14,243 bases of DNA from Bdellovibrionales bacterium. Its GTDB lineage: Bacteria; Bdellovibrionota; UBA1018; CAIPTA01. The DNA lies in contig JAKFYM010000057.1 in the NCBI GenBank assembly GCA_021730855.1, forward strand, positions 1-14,243. The letters run 5' to 3'. Made by a program: the position numbers and the translations under genes. The first letter of the stretch is position 1. Each line of letters opens with the position of its first letter. Below, piece by piece: positions 1 through 6,668 of this stretch. The notes below the pieces were generated by a model. That model saw only the letters and a program-made list of their open reading frames with translations, ran no database searches and had not been told where the DNA came from.

Positions 1-2
1 AG

Positions 3-413
3 GCCACAAGGGGCACGATCAACGACATCAGCGCTTTGCTCAAAACAAATCGGGAAAAGATGACTGCCGCCCGCTCGTGCACCACTCCGATCGCCGATTT
101 CTACCAAGACGTGGAACTCCCCCTCACCGCAAAAATCGCCGCATCGCGAACCACTTTTACCGAGGGAGAAAATGGCGTGCCTTTGTTAGAAACGGGCCGC
201 AAAAATTTCGAGTCCAATATCGCATCTGCGCAACTGAACTTTCAAAGAGGCCGTGGGCCAAGCTGCGTCGAGGGCTTGGCTGATTTTAAGGGCGCGTTGG
301 AAAAATACAAATCGCTCTCAACAAAACTTATTACTATCCAGGAAGAGTTCGAGATCCGCGAGTGGTGGATCCTGAATTTCGAAGACTACCTGGATTTCTG
401 CCCGAGTCCGTAG
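3..413 (+). CDS. C-terminal part of an unrecognised protein, faintly TolC-like (5' end outside window)
   Basis: The frame is open from the first bases of the window to a TAG at 411-413, so this is the 3' end of a gene that begins upstream. A TTG at 36 is the only nearby start-like codon and has no convincing Shine-Dalgarno sequence. The visible ~136 residues are mostly helical in character, with no membrane segment. The stretch from ELPLTAKIAASR through TEGENGVPLLETGRKNF to LADFKGALEKYKSL has the rhythm of the C-terminal helices of TolC-family outer-membrane factors (a G-E/N...LLE..R...ES..A pattern followed by A-D-F...ALEKY). The tail with WWILNFEDYLDFCP is not typical of that family. Three cysteines suggest an exported protein. 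The TolC relation is inference from pattern only; the product is best left as hypothetical. The downstream CBS gene has its own promoter-like element, so the two need not be co-transcribed. Confidence 0.55.
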   Translation, partial: ATRGTINDISALLKTNREKMTAARSCTTPIADFYQDVELPLTAKIAASRTTFTEGENGVPLLETGRKNFESNIASAQLNFQRGRGPSCVEGLADFKGALEKYKSLSTKLITIQEEFEIREWWILNFEDYLDFCPSP

Positions 414-463
414 AAAAAAGCCGCACTCCCTTTCGTCTTCCCTGTCCACACGCGCCCTAGACG

Positions 464-480
464 CTGGAATGCAATTTGCA
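464..480 (+). promoter_or_regulatory. Candidate sigma-54 (-24/-12) promoter for the CBS-domain gene
   Basis: The bases read CTGGAATG, four bases, then TTGCA. GG at 466-467 and GC at 478-479 are separated by exactly 10 bases, the invariant spacing of RpoN promoters. The -12 half (TTGCA) is a full match, and the -24 half matches CTGG.A.G of the CTGGCACG consensus. A start site about 12 bases beyond the GC would fall near 490-491, 14-15 bases before the ATG at 505. No enhancer-binding-protein site was recognised upstream. This is inferred from a single short match. Confidence 0.45.
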
Positions 481-483
481 GTT

Positions 484-499
484 CTCCTTGCCTAAGGAG
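484..499 (+). promoter_or_regulatory. Hairpin covering the Shine-Dalgarno sequence of the CBS gene
   Basis: CTCCTT (484-489) is the exact reverse complement of AAGGAG (494-499), with the 4-base loop GCCT. The right arm is the core of a near-perfect Shine-Dalgarno sequence, TAAGGAGG (493-500), lying 4 bases before the ATG at 505. In an RNA that includes both arms, the ribosome site would be paired. An RNA starting at about 490, as expected from the sigma-54-like element at 464-480, would lack the left arm and leave the site free. The pairing is seen directly; its regulatory meaning is inferred. Confidence 0.45.
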
Positions 500-504
500 G
501 ATTC

Positions 505-981
505 ATGAAAAATACCGCAGGCGAAAGCATGACAAAATCACTTGTGACCATCGGGGCGCACGAGCCCATTGCCCTGGCCGCCGAAAAAATGGAAGAAAAG
601 CGCATTCGTCACCTTCCCGTCACCGACAAAACGGGGCTAGTGATCGGCATTCTTTCCGATCGCGACGTCAAACACGCTACGAATCCCCGGCGCCCGGGCT
701 TTGCGCCTGGCCTGCTGGTGAGCGAGTTCATGAGCTGGCCCGCCGTGACAGTGGACGAAAGCACCCCCGTGCGCGACCTCGCCGAGGGCATGATCACGGA
801 AAAAATCTCCGCCTTTCTGGTGACGCGAAATGGAAAAGAAGTGGTGGGCATTGTCACCACCGAGGATTTGCTACGTTTTTTGTGCACCCTGCTCGAGGAA
901 AAGAAATCTGCTCTGGAATCCCTCCCCTATAACCCCGTCGTGCGCGAGATGATGCAGGAATTGCAGTCGGTAGGAATTTAG
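505..981 (+). CDS. Two-CBS-domain protein
   Basis: A 158-residue cytosolic protein made almost entirely of a tandem CBS pair (Bateman module). CBS1 spans about residues 7-60 (RIRHLPVTD..GLVIGILSDRD) and CBS2 about residues 74-131 (EKISAFLVTRNGKEVVGIVTTEDLL), followed by a charged ~27-residue helical tail. Such modules bind adenine nucleotides (AMP, ATP, SAM or similar) in the cleft between the repeats. The S-D-R-D (51-54) and T-T-E-D (118-121) ends of the two domains are the usual ribose/phosphate-contacting positions. No catalytic or DNA-binding domain is attached, so it probably acts as a stand-alone sensor with an unknown partner. The ATG at 505 is fixed by TAAGGAGG at 493-500. It is the first gene after a possible sigma-54 promoter and lies 39 bases before the esterase gene, so it may lead that operon. 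The family is secure; the physiological role is unknown. Confidence 0.93.
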   Translation: MKNTAGESMTKSLVTIGAHEPIALAAEKMEEKRIRHLPVTDKTGLVIGILSDRDVKHATNPRRPGFAPGLLVSEFMSWPAVTVDESTPVRDLAEGMITEKISAFLVTRNGKEVVGIVTTEDLLRFLCTLLEEKKSALESLPYNPVVREMMQELQSVGI

Positions 982-1020
982 CATTTTCCCTTCCGGCCTT
1001 TCTGAGCGAAAGTAAAGCGT

Positions 1021-1605
1021 ATGAAATTCCTTCTGCTCCTCTTCTCCCTCTTCCCCGTCTTTTCCCACGCCCAGAACACCCTCGTCATCCTCGGCGATTC
1101 GCTCACCGAAGGGTATGGCATCGCCAAGGAAAGCACCTTTTCCCAGCTTCTAGAAAAAGAAATGCCGGGCTGGAAAGTGGTGAACGCGGGCATCAGCGGC
1201 AGCACCTCCGCCTCGGGGCCTAAGCGCGTGGAATGGATCCTGAAAGCCAAGCCACGGGCCGTGCTCGTGGCGCTCGGAGGCAATGATGGCCTCCGTGGGC
1301 TCGACACCGCGTCCATGAAAAAGAACCTTGCGCTCACCATCCAGGCCGCAAAAAAATCGGGAGCCAAAGTGCTGCTTGCCGGTATTTTGGCCCCGCCCAA
1401 CTATGGCAAAGAATATACCTCGCGCTTCGCGGCCGTTTTTCCCTCGCTCGCCAAGGAAGAAAAGATTCCGCTCTATCCATTCCTTCTCGAAGGAGTGGCG
1501 GGAGATAGCAAACTCAACTTGCCTGACGGCATCCACCCCAATGAAAAGGGCCATAAAGAAATGGCGGCGCGCCTACTGCCCTTCCTGAAAGCGGAGCTAC
1601 CATGA
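1021..1605 (+). CDS. tesA: Periplasmic SGNH-hydrolase: arylesterase / lysophospholipase / acyl-thioesterase I type
   Basis: A 194-residue exported esterase with a signal peptide (MK, hydrophobic run, SHA cleavage after residue 17). All four SGNH blocks are visible: G-D-S-L-T-E with nucleophile Ser27, Gly60 in GISGS, Asn88 in GGND, and Asp169/His172 in DGIHPN. If cleaved after Ala17 the serine becomes residue 10 of the mature enzyme, as I recall for E. coli TesA. Family enzymes hydrolyse acyl esters, lysophospholipids and acyl-thioesters in the periplasm. The gene overlaps the ABC ATPase gene by 4 bases (ATGA, 1602-1605) and is followed by its permease. This is the same three-gene neighbourhood as E. 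coli tesA-ybbA-ybbP, but all genes point the same way, whereas E. coli tesA is divergent. No strong Shine-Dalgarno precedes the ATG at 1021; the signal peptide supports this start. The enzyme class is secure; the natural substrate is not known. Confidence 0.93.
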   Translation: MKFLLLLFSLFPVFSHAQNTLVILGDSLTEGYGIAKESTFSQLLEKEMPGWKVVNAGISGSTSASGPKRVEWILKAKPRAVLVALGGNDGLRGLDTASMKKNLALTIQAAKKSGAKVLLAGILAPPNYGKEYTSRFAAVFPSLAKEEKIPLYPFLLEGVAGDSKLNLPDGIHPNEKGHKEMAARLLPFLKAELP

Positions 1606-2255
1606 GTTTACGTGTAGAGGCCTTGAGAAAAACCTACCTCCAGGGCGAAAGCCGCGTGGAAGCGTTAAAGGGCATTGATGCCGAGCTCAAAACTGGCGAA
1701 CTCGTGGCCCTGCTCGGAGCCTCGGGCAGTGGCAAATCCACCTTGCTGGGCCTGCTGGCCGGCCTCGACCAACCCGATGCCGGACGCGTGGTGATCGACG
1801 GCATCGATATCTACTCTCTCGATGAATCAGCCCTCACGCTCTTTCGCGCGCGCAATGTGAGCCTGGTATTCCAGCAATTTCATTTGCTGCCCCACCTCAC
1901 GGCTCTTGAGAACGTGCACCTGCCCCTCGAAATTCTCGGGCACCACCGGCCCGAGCGCGCACGTGCCCTGCTAGAAGCCGTGGGCCTTGGCGGCCGCACG
2001 GGGCACCTGCCTTCGCAGCTCAGCGGGGGCGAGTGCCAACGCGTGGCAATCGCCCGCTCGCTGATCACCGAGCCTAAATTATTGCTGGCCGACGAACCCA
2101 GCGGAAATCTCGACGCCGAAACCGCACAACAAGTGATGGATCTTTTTTTCCACACCCTGCGCTCGCAAAAAATCACCTGCTTGCTCGTGACGCATAACGA
2201 AGAGCTCGCCAAGAGATGCGACCGCGTGATCCGCATCCAGGGAGGCCGGGTTTGA
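1602..2255 (+). CDS. ybbA: ABC transporter ATP-binding protein, YbbA/LolD type
   Basis: A 217-residue cytosolic ATPase with every ABC motif in order: Walker A GASGSGKST (39-47), Q-loop Gln91 in VFQQF, signature LSGGE (140-144), Walker B LLLADEP (160-166) with D-loop GNLD, and switch His198 in LLVTHNE. Length and motifs fit the MacB/LolD/YbbA branch that energises FtsX-fold (type VII) permeases rather than classical importers. The start overlaps the esterase stop as ATGA, with GGAG at 1593-1596 giving a 5-base spacing, so translation is coupled. The stop (TGA, 2253-2255) overlaps the TTG start of the permease. Pairing with the downstream ~835-residue permease makes YbbA more likely than LolD, whose partners LolC/E are about 400 residues. 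In the YbbAP-TesA model the ATPase drives movement of hydrophobic compounds out of the inner membrane towards the esterase; that is inference here. Confidence 0.92.
   Translation: MSLRVEALRKTYLQGESRVEALKGIDAELKTGELVALLGASGSGKSTLLGLLAGLDQPDAGRVVIDGIDIYSLDESALTLFRARNVSLVFQQFHLLPHLTALENVHLPLEILGHHRPERARALLEAVGLGGRTGHLPSQLSGGECQRVAIARSLITEPKLLLADEPSGNLDAETAQQVMDLFFHTLRSQKITCLLVTHNEELAKRCDRVIRIQGGRV
2241..2254 (+). promoter_or_regulatory. Shine-Dalgarno and TTG start that set the permease N-terminus
   Basis: GGAGG at 2241-2245 is followed after 6 bases by TTG at 2252-2254, in frame with the permease. The TTG overlaps the TGA stop of the ATPase (2253-2255) as TTGA. An in-frame ATG at 2216 would add 12 residues that are arginine- and proline-rich and have no ribosome site. 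The TTG start gives MKFWPFLWREI leading straight into the first membrane helix, as expected for FtsX-fold permeases. Confidence 0.7.
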
Positions 2256-4759
2256 AGTTCTGGCCTTTCCTCTGGCGGGAAATCCACGCCCACTACCGCT
2301 TTGCTCTGCTCTTTGTGCTGATCCTCGGCCTTGGCCTCGCGGGATTCCTCCTCGTGGAGGGCTTGCGCGCCTCGGTGGCGACTTCGCTAGAGAAACAATC
2401 CCGTGCCCTGCTCTCCGCCGATCTCTCCCTCAGCCTGCGCCGCCCCTTCACCGCAGCGGAAGAAGAAAAAATCGTGGCTGCCCTCGGCCACCGCCCCTAT
2501 AGCCGCTCGGTGGAATTCTTTTCCATGCTCAGCAAGGGAGGAAAATCCTTCCTGGTACTGGTAAAGGCCGTGGACCCTAACTACCCGCTCTTTGGCACCC
2601 TCGCCACGGATCCCGTCACGGAGGAAAAAATCGGCGCCGCTCTCGCCACCGAGCCCACCCTCACGGTGAGCCCAGAAATTCTCGAACAACTAGGGGCGAG
2701 CGTGGGTGAGGAGCTGGGACTGGCCGGACAAAAATTCCGGGTAGCCAGTGCTATCCGCGATGACCCCACACAAAGCTTTCGCGCCTTTGCCCTTGGTGGC
2801 CGCGCCTATGTGGGGCGGGATGCCCTCGAGGCGCTGGAAGCCGGCAGCACGGCCACCTATTCCTATCTTGTGCTCGCCCCCGGCGAGGAAGACGCGCTCA
2901 AGCAAAAAATCGAAGCCCTTTTTCCGGGCGCTGAGCTGCGGGTCAGCACCGCTAGAGAAGCCGGCGAAAGCGCGGCCCGCGCCCTAGCCTATATGGGGGA
3001 TTTCCTCGGGCTCGTGAGCCTGGTGGCGCTGCTGCTCTCCTCACTCGGGGCCGCCTATCTCTATCGATCTTATTTAGAACGACGGAAAAACGAGATCGCC
3101 ATCTACCGCGCCCTCGGCGTCTCGCTTCCGATGATCCAATTTCAGGCCGCAGTCCAGACCATCCTGCTCGCCCTCCTAGCGATACTGCCCGCCACCGCCC
3201 TGGCTGCGCTCCTGCTTCCGCTGCTGGAACGCATGATCGGCCTCTGGAGCCAGGTAGACCTGCAACTAGCCCTGCCAGCGCGGGCCTTTCTCCCCCTGCT
3301 CTTCCTCTGTGTCTTAGGAACTCCCCTCGTGCTCCTGCCCGAGCTGCTCGTGCTCCGGCATTTCACCCCGCTTGCCCTCTTCCGCGAACAAGAGCGCGAA
3401 GCCAGACGCCGCTCCTTCTGGGCGCAGCTCCCGGCCCTCACGCTTTTCCTGCTGCTGGCCTTTCTTGTTTCGCGCTCCTTTCGCACGGCCGGAATTTTCC
3501 TTGGCCTATTGGCGCTGCTCTTGGTCGGGCTCTTTCTCCTCCTGCGCGCTTTCACCTATTTTTTGCCAAAAATCCGCGCCGGCGGCTGGGCCGTGCAGCA
3601 TGCGCTCTTTTTTCTGGCTCGCAAAAAGCGCGCGGCGGCCACCGTCTTCCTCACCCTATCTTTAGGCTCGCTCCTCCTCCATCTCCTGCCGCAGCTGGAA
3701 ACTAGCCTGCGCGCTGAACTGGAGGCCCCCACCCGCCTACCTTCGCTTTTTCTCTTCGACATCCAAGACGAGCAGCGAGCCGCACTCGAGAGCGAACTGC
3801 AAAAACGCGGGCACGCACTCACCTCCGTGGCCCCCCTGGTGCGGGCGCGGATCCTGGCCGTCAACGACAAAGCTTTTGAGCGGGTCACCGAGAGCGGCGC
3901 CTTTGCCACGCGCGAAGACGAGCAAGATGCCCGCTTCCGCAATCGCGGCGTAAACCTAAGTTATCGAGAGGGCCTGCAGGAGAGCGAAAGCATCATCCGC
4001 GGCGAAGCTTTCAGCGGCCTCTGGAACGAAGCCAGCGGGGAGCTGCCCAAAATATCGGTGGAGACCCGTTTTGCCGAACGCCTCGGGCTGAAAATTGGAG
4101 ATGTTTTGCGTTTTGACCTCCAGGGCGTGGAGATCCTGGGCCGGATCGTGAACGAAAGACGAGTGCGCTGGACGAGTTTCCAACCTAATTTTTTCCTGCT
4201 CTTCCAGGATGGCGTGCTGAACGCAGCTCCCAAGACATTCATCGCCAATCTCCCGGCCTTGCCGTCCGAGGAGAAACAGCTGCTCCAGACCCTGCTGGCC
4301 AAGGATTTCCCCAATGTCTCGGTGATCGATGTGTCGAGCACCATCACCCGGGCGCTCGACATCCTGGCCCAGATGCGGCTGGCCCTCGTGCTGCTCGCGG
4401 GGCTTGCCCTCGCGGCGGGGCTCTCGGTGCTGGGATCGGTGCTCACGCTCGAAGCCCGCGACCGCGCCCAAGCCCTCCTGCTCTACCGCGTGCTCGGCGC
4501 GAGCGAAAAGGACCTGCGCAAAATCCTCTTCCTCGAAAGCTCCCTAATCAGCGGCCTCGCCGTGGCTTTTGGCGCGCTCGGCAGCCTGGCTTTCACCTAT
4601 GGCCTAAGCTACTTTCTTTTCGACGGCGCCTTTGCCATAAATATATTTTCTTTGGTGGCCTTAAGCGCTCTCCTGCTCGGCATCAGCCTAGCCGTCACCT
4701 GGATCGCGAGCCGCGGCCTCGTAAAGCGCCCGCCCCTGGAACTTGTGCGCGGGAGCTAG
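2252..4759 (+). CDS. ybbP: ABC transporter permease, YbbP type (double FtsX/MacB fold, ~835 aa)
   Basis: A large inner-membrane permease built as two tandem FtsX units. The N-terminal helix (FALLFVLILGLGLAGFLLV, about residues 18-36) leads into a periplasmic MacB-type domain (about 40-245). Three helices follow with the FtsX cytoplasmic signature RRKNEIAIYRALG. A central set of helices (about 340-440) comes next, then another helix before a second periplasmic domain (about 490-690). The last three helices carry the matching signature (ARDRAQALLLYRVLG) and end at PPLELVRGS. About ten membrane segments and ~835 residues fit E. coli YbbP, also just over 800 residues. It should form a homologous complex with the upstream ATPase, and the esterase gene in the same unit suggests a hydrolase-transporter pair handling lipophilic molecules. 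The TTG at 2252 is preferred over the ATG at 2216. The TAG stop shares CTAG with the convergent methyltransferase gene. Confidence 0.92.
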   Translation: MKFWPFLWREIHAHYRFALLFVLILGLGLAGFLLVEGLRASVATSLEKQSRALLSADLSLSLRRPFTAAEEEKIVAALGHRPYSRSVEFFSMLSKGGKSFLVLVKAVDPNYPLFGTLATDPVTEEKIGAALATEPTLTVSPEILEQLGASVGEELGLAGQKFRVASAIRDDPTQSFRAFALGGRAYVGRDALEALEAGSTATYSYLVLAPGEEDALKQKIEALFPGAELRVSTAREAGESAARALAYMGDFLGLVSLVALLLSSLGAAYLYRSYLERRKNEIAIYRALGVSLPMIQFQAAVQTILLALLAILPATALAALLLPLLERMIGLWSQVDLQLALPARAFLPLLFLCVLGTPLVLLPELLVLRHFTPLALFREQEREARRRSFWAQLPALTLFLLLAFLVSRSFRTAGIFLGLLALLLVGLFLLLRAFTYFLPKIRAGGWAVQHALFFLARKKRAAATVFLTLSLGSLLLHLLPQLETSLRAELEAPTRLPSLFLFDIQDEQRAALESELQKRGHALTSVAPLVRARILAVNDKAFERVTESGAFATREDEQDARFRNRGVNLSYREGLQESESIIRGEAFSGLWNEASGELPKISVETRFAERLGLKIGDVLRFDLQGVEILGRIVNERRVRWTSFQPNFFLLFQDGVLNAAPKTFIANLPALPSEEKQLLQTLLAKDFPNVSVIDVSSTITRALDILAQMRLALVLLAGLALAAGLSVLGSVLTLEARDRAQALLLYRVLGASEKDLRKILFLESSLISGLAVAFGALGSLAFTYGLSYFLFDGAFAINIFSLVALSALLLGISLAVTWIASRGLVKRPPLELVRGS
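4756..4759. other. CTAG palindrome serving as stop codon for two convergent genes
   Basis: TAG at 4757-4759 ends the + strand permease, and the complement of 4756-4758 is TAG ending the - strand methyltransferase. The genes overlap by exactly these 4 bases, leaving no room for an intergenic terminator, and no hairpin with a T-run was seen on either side. Confidence 0.95.
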
Positions 4760-5373
4760 GAGCTTCTCCGCACTTCCACGAAAGTGCAGTTGCCCTCGGT
4801 TTTTTGTTCCACCTGGTAGGCCCCGAGGCCTTGCACAAAAGCGCCAAGGTAGGGACGCCCCGGATCCACCAGCACGAATTCCTTCCAAAGGCTGCGGCCG
4901 AGAAATCCCAGCACCGCGTCCACCGCCTCGCGGTCGTAGAGAAAATCGCTCGCTAAAATCACGTCCACATCCACGGCCTGCTTGCGCCAGTCGAGGAACT
5001 CAAAGAGCGGGAAATCGAGCCCATTGGCCCTTTTGTTTTTCTCAAGGAAACGCGGCACATCGGGATGGAAATCCGTGGCCACGCCCTGCACTCCCGCCCG
5101 CGCGAGCACGAGGCTCGGGATCGCAAGGCCGCAACCGATCTCGAGCACGCTGAGCTTTTGCCATTCCTGCGCGCGCTTCTCCGCATACCGAGCCAGCGCC
5201 AGCCCGGCCGGCCAGGGCACGCCGAAATAGGGACAAAGGTCTTCGAACAATTCTTTACGGCCCGTGCGCTGGTACTCTTCATAGTGGGCGTCGATGGTGG
5301 CATCGAGGCTCCGGAGGCGCTCGATCGTGAGCCCGAGGATTTCTTCCACCGCGGTATCGTAGGCCTGCGCCAT
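4756..5373 (-). CDS. SAM-dependent methyltransferase, Methyltransf_16 (METTL/nicotinamide-N-methyltransferase-like) type
   Basis: A 205-residue cytosolic class I methyltransferase. Motif I is VLEIGCGLAIP (76-86), which forms the SAM-binding loop. It is followed by the acidic residue at the end of beta-2 in ATDFHPD (99-105), then LDW (127-129) and DVILASDFLYD (137-147). The sequence PYFGVPWPAGLALARY before motif I and the L-D-W plus D-x-L-Y signature match the group that includes lysine-specific METTL21-type enzymes and bacterial relatives. Many members methylate protein lysines, but nothing here identifies the target. The gene starts 1 base after the stop of the DUF2914 gene, so the two are co-transcribed. 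Its own Shine-Dalgarno is weak, suggesting translational coupling. It ends convergently inside the permease stop. The family is fairly sure; the substrate is unknown. Confidence 0.88.
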   Translation of the reverse strand: MAQAYDTAVEEILGLTIERLRSLDATIDAHYEEYQRTGRKELFEDLCPYFGVPWPAGLALARYAEKRAQEWQKLSVLEIGCGLAIPSLVLARAGVQGVATDFHPDVPRFLEKNKRANGLDFPLFEFLDWRKQAVDVDVILASDFLYDREAVDAVLGFLGRSLWKEFVLVDPGRPYLGAFVQGLGAYQVEQKTEGNCTFVEVRRSS

Positions 5374-5374
5374 T

Positions 5375-6469
5375 TTAGTAAATCTCAGAGCGGAAAACGC
5401 GATCGCTCGGCACCTCGGGCACCTTCACCACCGAGAAATACAAGCGGCCGATCTCGCGCCCATCGGTGGTCTCCACGCCCACGCGCCATTCACCCTCGGT
5501 GATATTTTGTTTGGTGGTCACGCCCCGGTATCCGCCCTGGCGCCCACCGGCCACTTTCATGGGAATGCGGTCGGCGCTGATCCAACCCTGGCGGGGATCA
5601 CGGTAGGCCCAGTGCACGATCACCGCATCGGCAAAACTGGCCGGAGAAAAAACGCCGGCGAGGAAATGGATTTTGTCGCCCGGAGCGGCCACGAAATTTT
5701 GGTCGCCCGAATTCCAAAACTTCCACCACGGATTTTCGTGGTAGAGCACATAGCCCTCGGACACGCGCTCAATCTTGTGGTAGATCCCCATTTTTTTGGC
5801 CGAGAGGGGCACGGGCGGGATCCAAGCCAGGAGGTAGAGCAGAAAAAAAGTGCCGAGCACGCCCGCTCCCGGCCAGAGGAGCTGTTTCTTCAGGGCGTGC
5901 GCGCTAATGCGCCCGCGCAGGCCGCGATAAAAGATATAGAGGAAAAAGCTCGTGAGCGCGAAGGCCAGGAGAAAGGGCAGCCAGCCGATGAATCCCAGAA
6001 GAATGGGCACGAGGATCGAGAAAAAACAAAAGAGACAAAGCATGAAGAGCGCCAGCTTGATCGGCATCCCGCCGCCCTTGACGCTCTTGAGCTCGTTGGC
6101 CACCATCACCGCCGCGAGGAAAAGCACAAACACAATGGACGAGAAAAAAGAGGCGCTTTTGAAAAAGAAAAGGGAGTAGATGCTCAGGAGGCTGCCGAGC
6201 AGAAAATGCAGGGCGAGGTCGCGATAGTCCCAGGGCCACTTCAGCCAGCGCACGGGCTGGAAGGGCGCATTGGCCGGGCGATCGGCCGCGAGGAAGTTGA
6301 AGTAGACAATGACGCCGATCAGGGTGAGGTAAATGAATTGCTGGAGGATGGCGAAGGAATCATCGATTTCGGAGAGCGTGAGTAGGTCGAAGACGAAACC
6401 GCCCAGGAAAAAGGCCAATTCAAGCCGAGTTTCGTTCTTTTCATAGTAGGCAAGGAGGCGGTCTTTCAT
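5375..6469 (-). CDS. Polytopic membrane protein with C-terminal DUF2914-like domain
   Basis: A 364-residue protein. The first ~220 residues hold about seven hydrophobic helices (roughly 17-33, 41-60, 84-103, 107-124, 137-156, 160-181, 200-218). The last ~140 residues form a soluble domain. An odd helix number with a K/R-rich cytosolic N-terminus would put this domain in the periplasm. Its features (VIVHWAYRDPRQGW, then IPMKVAGGRQGGYRGVTTK, then GEWRVGVETTDGREIGRLYFSVV) fit the DUF2914 pattern: a His-Trp strand, an R-G-x-x-x motif, and a GxWRVxVxxxxGxxxGxxxF end. The function of DUF2914 is not established; beta-rich ligand binding is only a guess. The ATG at 6469 has no clear Shine-Dalgarno. 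The gene is the first of a two-gene unit with the methyltransferase 1 base downstream, and it faces the regulatory gap at 6470-6668. Membrane topology is well supported, the family moderately. Confidence 0.85.
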   Translation of the reverse strand: MKDRLLAYYEKNETRLELAFFLGGFVFDLLTLSEIDDSFAILQQFIYLTLIGVIVYFNFLAADRPANAPFQPVRWLKWPWDYRDLALHFLLGSLLSIYSLFFFKSASFFSSIVFVLFLAAVMVANELKSVKGGGMPIKLALFMLCLFCFFSILVPILLGFIGWLPFLLAFALTSFFLYIFYRGLRGRISAHALKKQLLWPGAGVLGTFFLLYLLAWIPPVPLSAKKMGIYHKIERVSEGYVLYHENPWWKFWNSGDQNFVAAPGDKIHFLAGVFSPASFADAVIVHWAYRDPRQGWISADRIPMKVAGGRQGGYRGVTTKQNITEGEWRVGVETTDGREIGRLYFSVVKVPEVPSDRVFRSEIY

Positions 6470-6509
6470 CGAACCATGATAGGAAGATCCACGACTTAGC
6501 GCAAATTAT

Positions 6510-6523
6510 CCTGCCTGGGCAGG
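6510..6523. repeat. Perfect inverted repeat CCTGCC-TG-GGCAGG (operator-like)
   Basis: Two 6-base arms (6510-6515 and 6518-6523) are exact reverse complements around a 2-base centre. The short centre suits a dimeric DNA-binding protein better than an RNA hairpin. It lies about 40-54 bases upstream of the DUF2914 ATG, just downstream of a possible - strand promoter. The regulator is unknown and none is encoded in the window. Confidence 0.4.
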
Positions 6524-6528
6524 GAACA

Positions 6529-6545
6529 ATAATGCAAAGCATTAT
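6529..6545. repeat. Perfect inverted repeat ATAATGC-AAA-GCATTAT overlapping a TATAAT box
   Basis: The 7-base arms (6529-6535 and 6539-6545) are exact reverse complements around AAA. Read on the - strand, bases 6546-6541 spell TATAAT, a perfect -10 hexamer for transcription towards the DUF2914 and methyltransferase genes. The only -35 candidate with 17-base spacing (TGCCTA, 6569-6564) is weak, as expected if an activator is needed. The overlap of box and repeat suggests a regulated promoter; that is inference. Confidence 0.4.
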
Positions 6546-6668
6546 AGGTAGCTAAATCTCTTTTAGGCAGATTCCTTCTCCAGGCGCTCCGCGATCCAAA
6601 CCACCTCTCCTTGCCCCGTCACCCCCCTCTTAAAAACTATGCTATAAAAGATCCCTAAGAGGTGACCC

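Larger units (their letters stand above)
6470..6668. promoter_or_regulatory. Divergent regulatory region between the DUF2914 gene (-) and the pirin gene (+)
   Basis: This 199-base gap is the largest in the window and must hold promoters for both directions. It is more A/T-rich than its surroundings. On the - strand, TATAAT (6546-6541) is the best -10 candidate. On the + strand, the A/T-rich stretch around 6631-6649 contains TATAAA (6643-6648) and TATGCT (6638-6643), but no good -35 at proper spacing. The pirin Shine-Dalgarno AAGAGGTG sits at 6657-6664, four bases before its ATG. Apart from the two inverted repeats, nothing else was recognised. Confidence 0.5.

Noticed and set aside
414..463. 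Intrinsic terminator after the first partial gene
   Set aside because: No stable stem followed by a T-run was found; only an A-run directly after the stop codon.
5507..6385. 292-residue charged open frame on the + strand opposite the DUF2914 gene
   Set aside because: It is the complement of a run of membrane-helix codons, which yields a Glu/Lys/Arg-rich shadow. No ribosome site or homology pattern was seen.
6498..6515. Possible - strand sigma-54 promoter (GGCAGG...TTTGC) upstream of the DUF2914 gene
   Set aside because: The GG and GC are separated by 11 bases instead of the required 10; the TATAAT box nearby is a better candidate.
6520..6536. Possible + strand sigma-54 promoter (CAGGGAAC...ATGCA) upstream of the pirin gene
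   Set aside because: The GG/GC spacing is right, but most other consensus bases are missing and the start site would lie over 100 bases before the gene.
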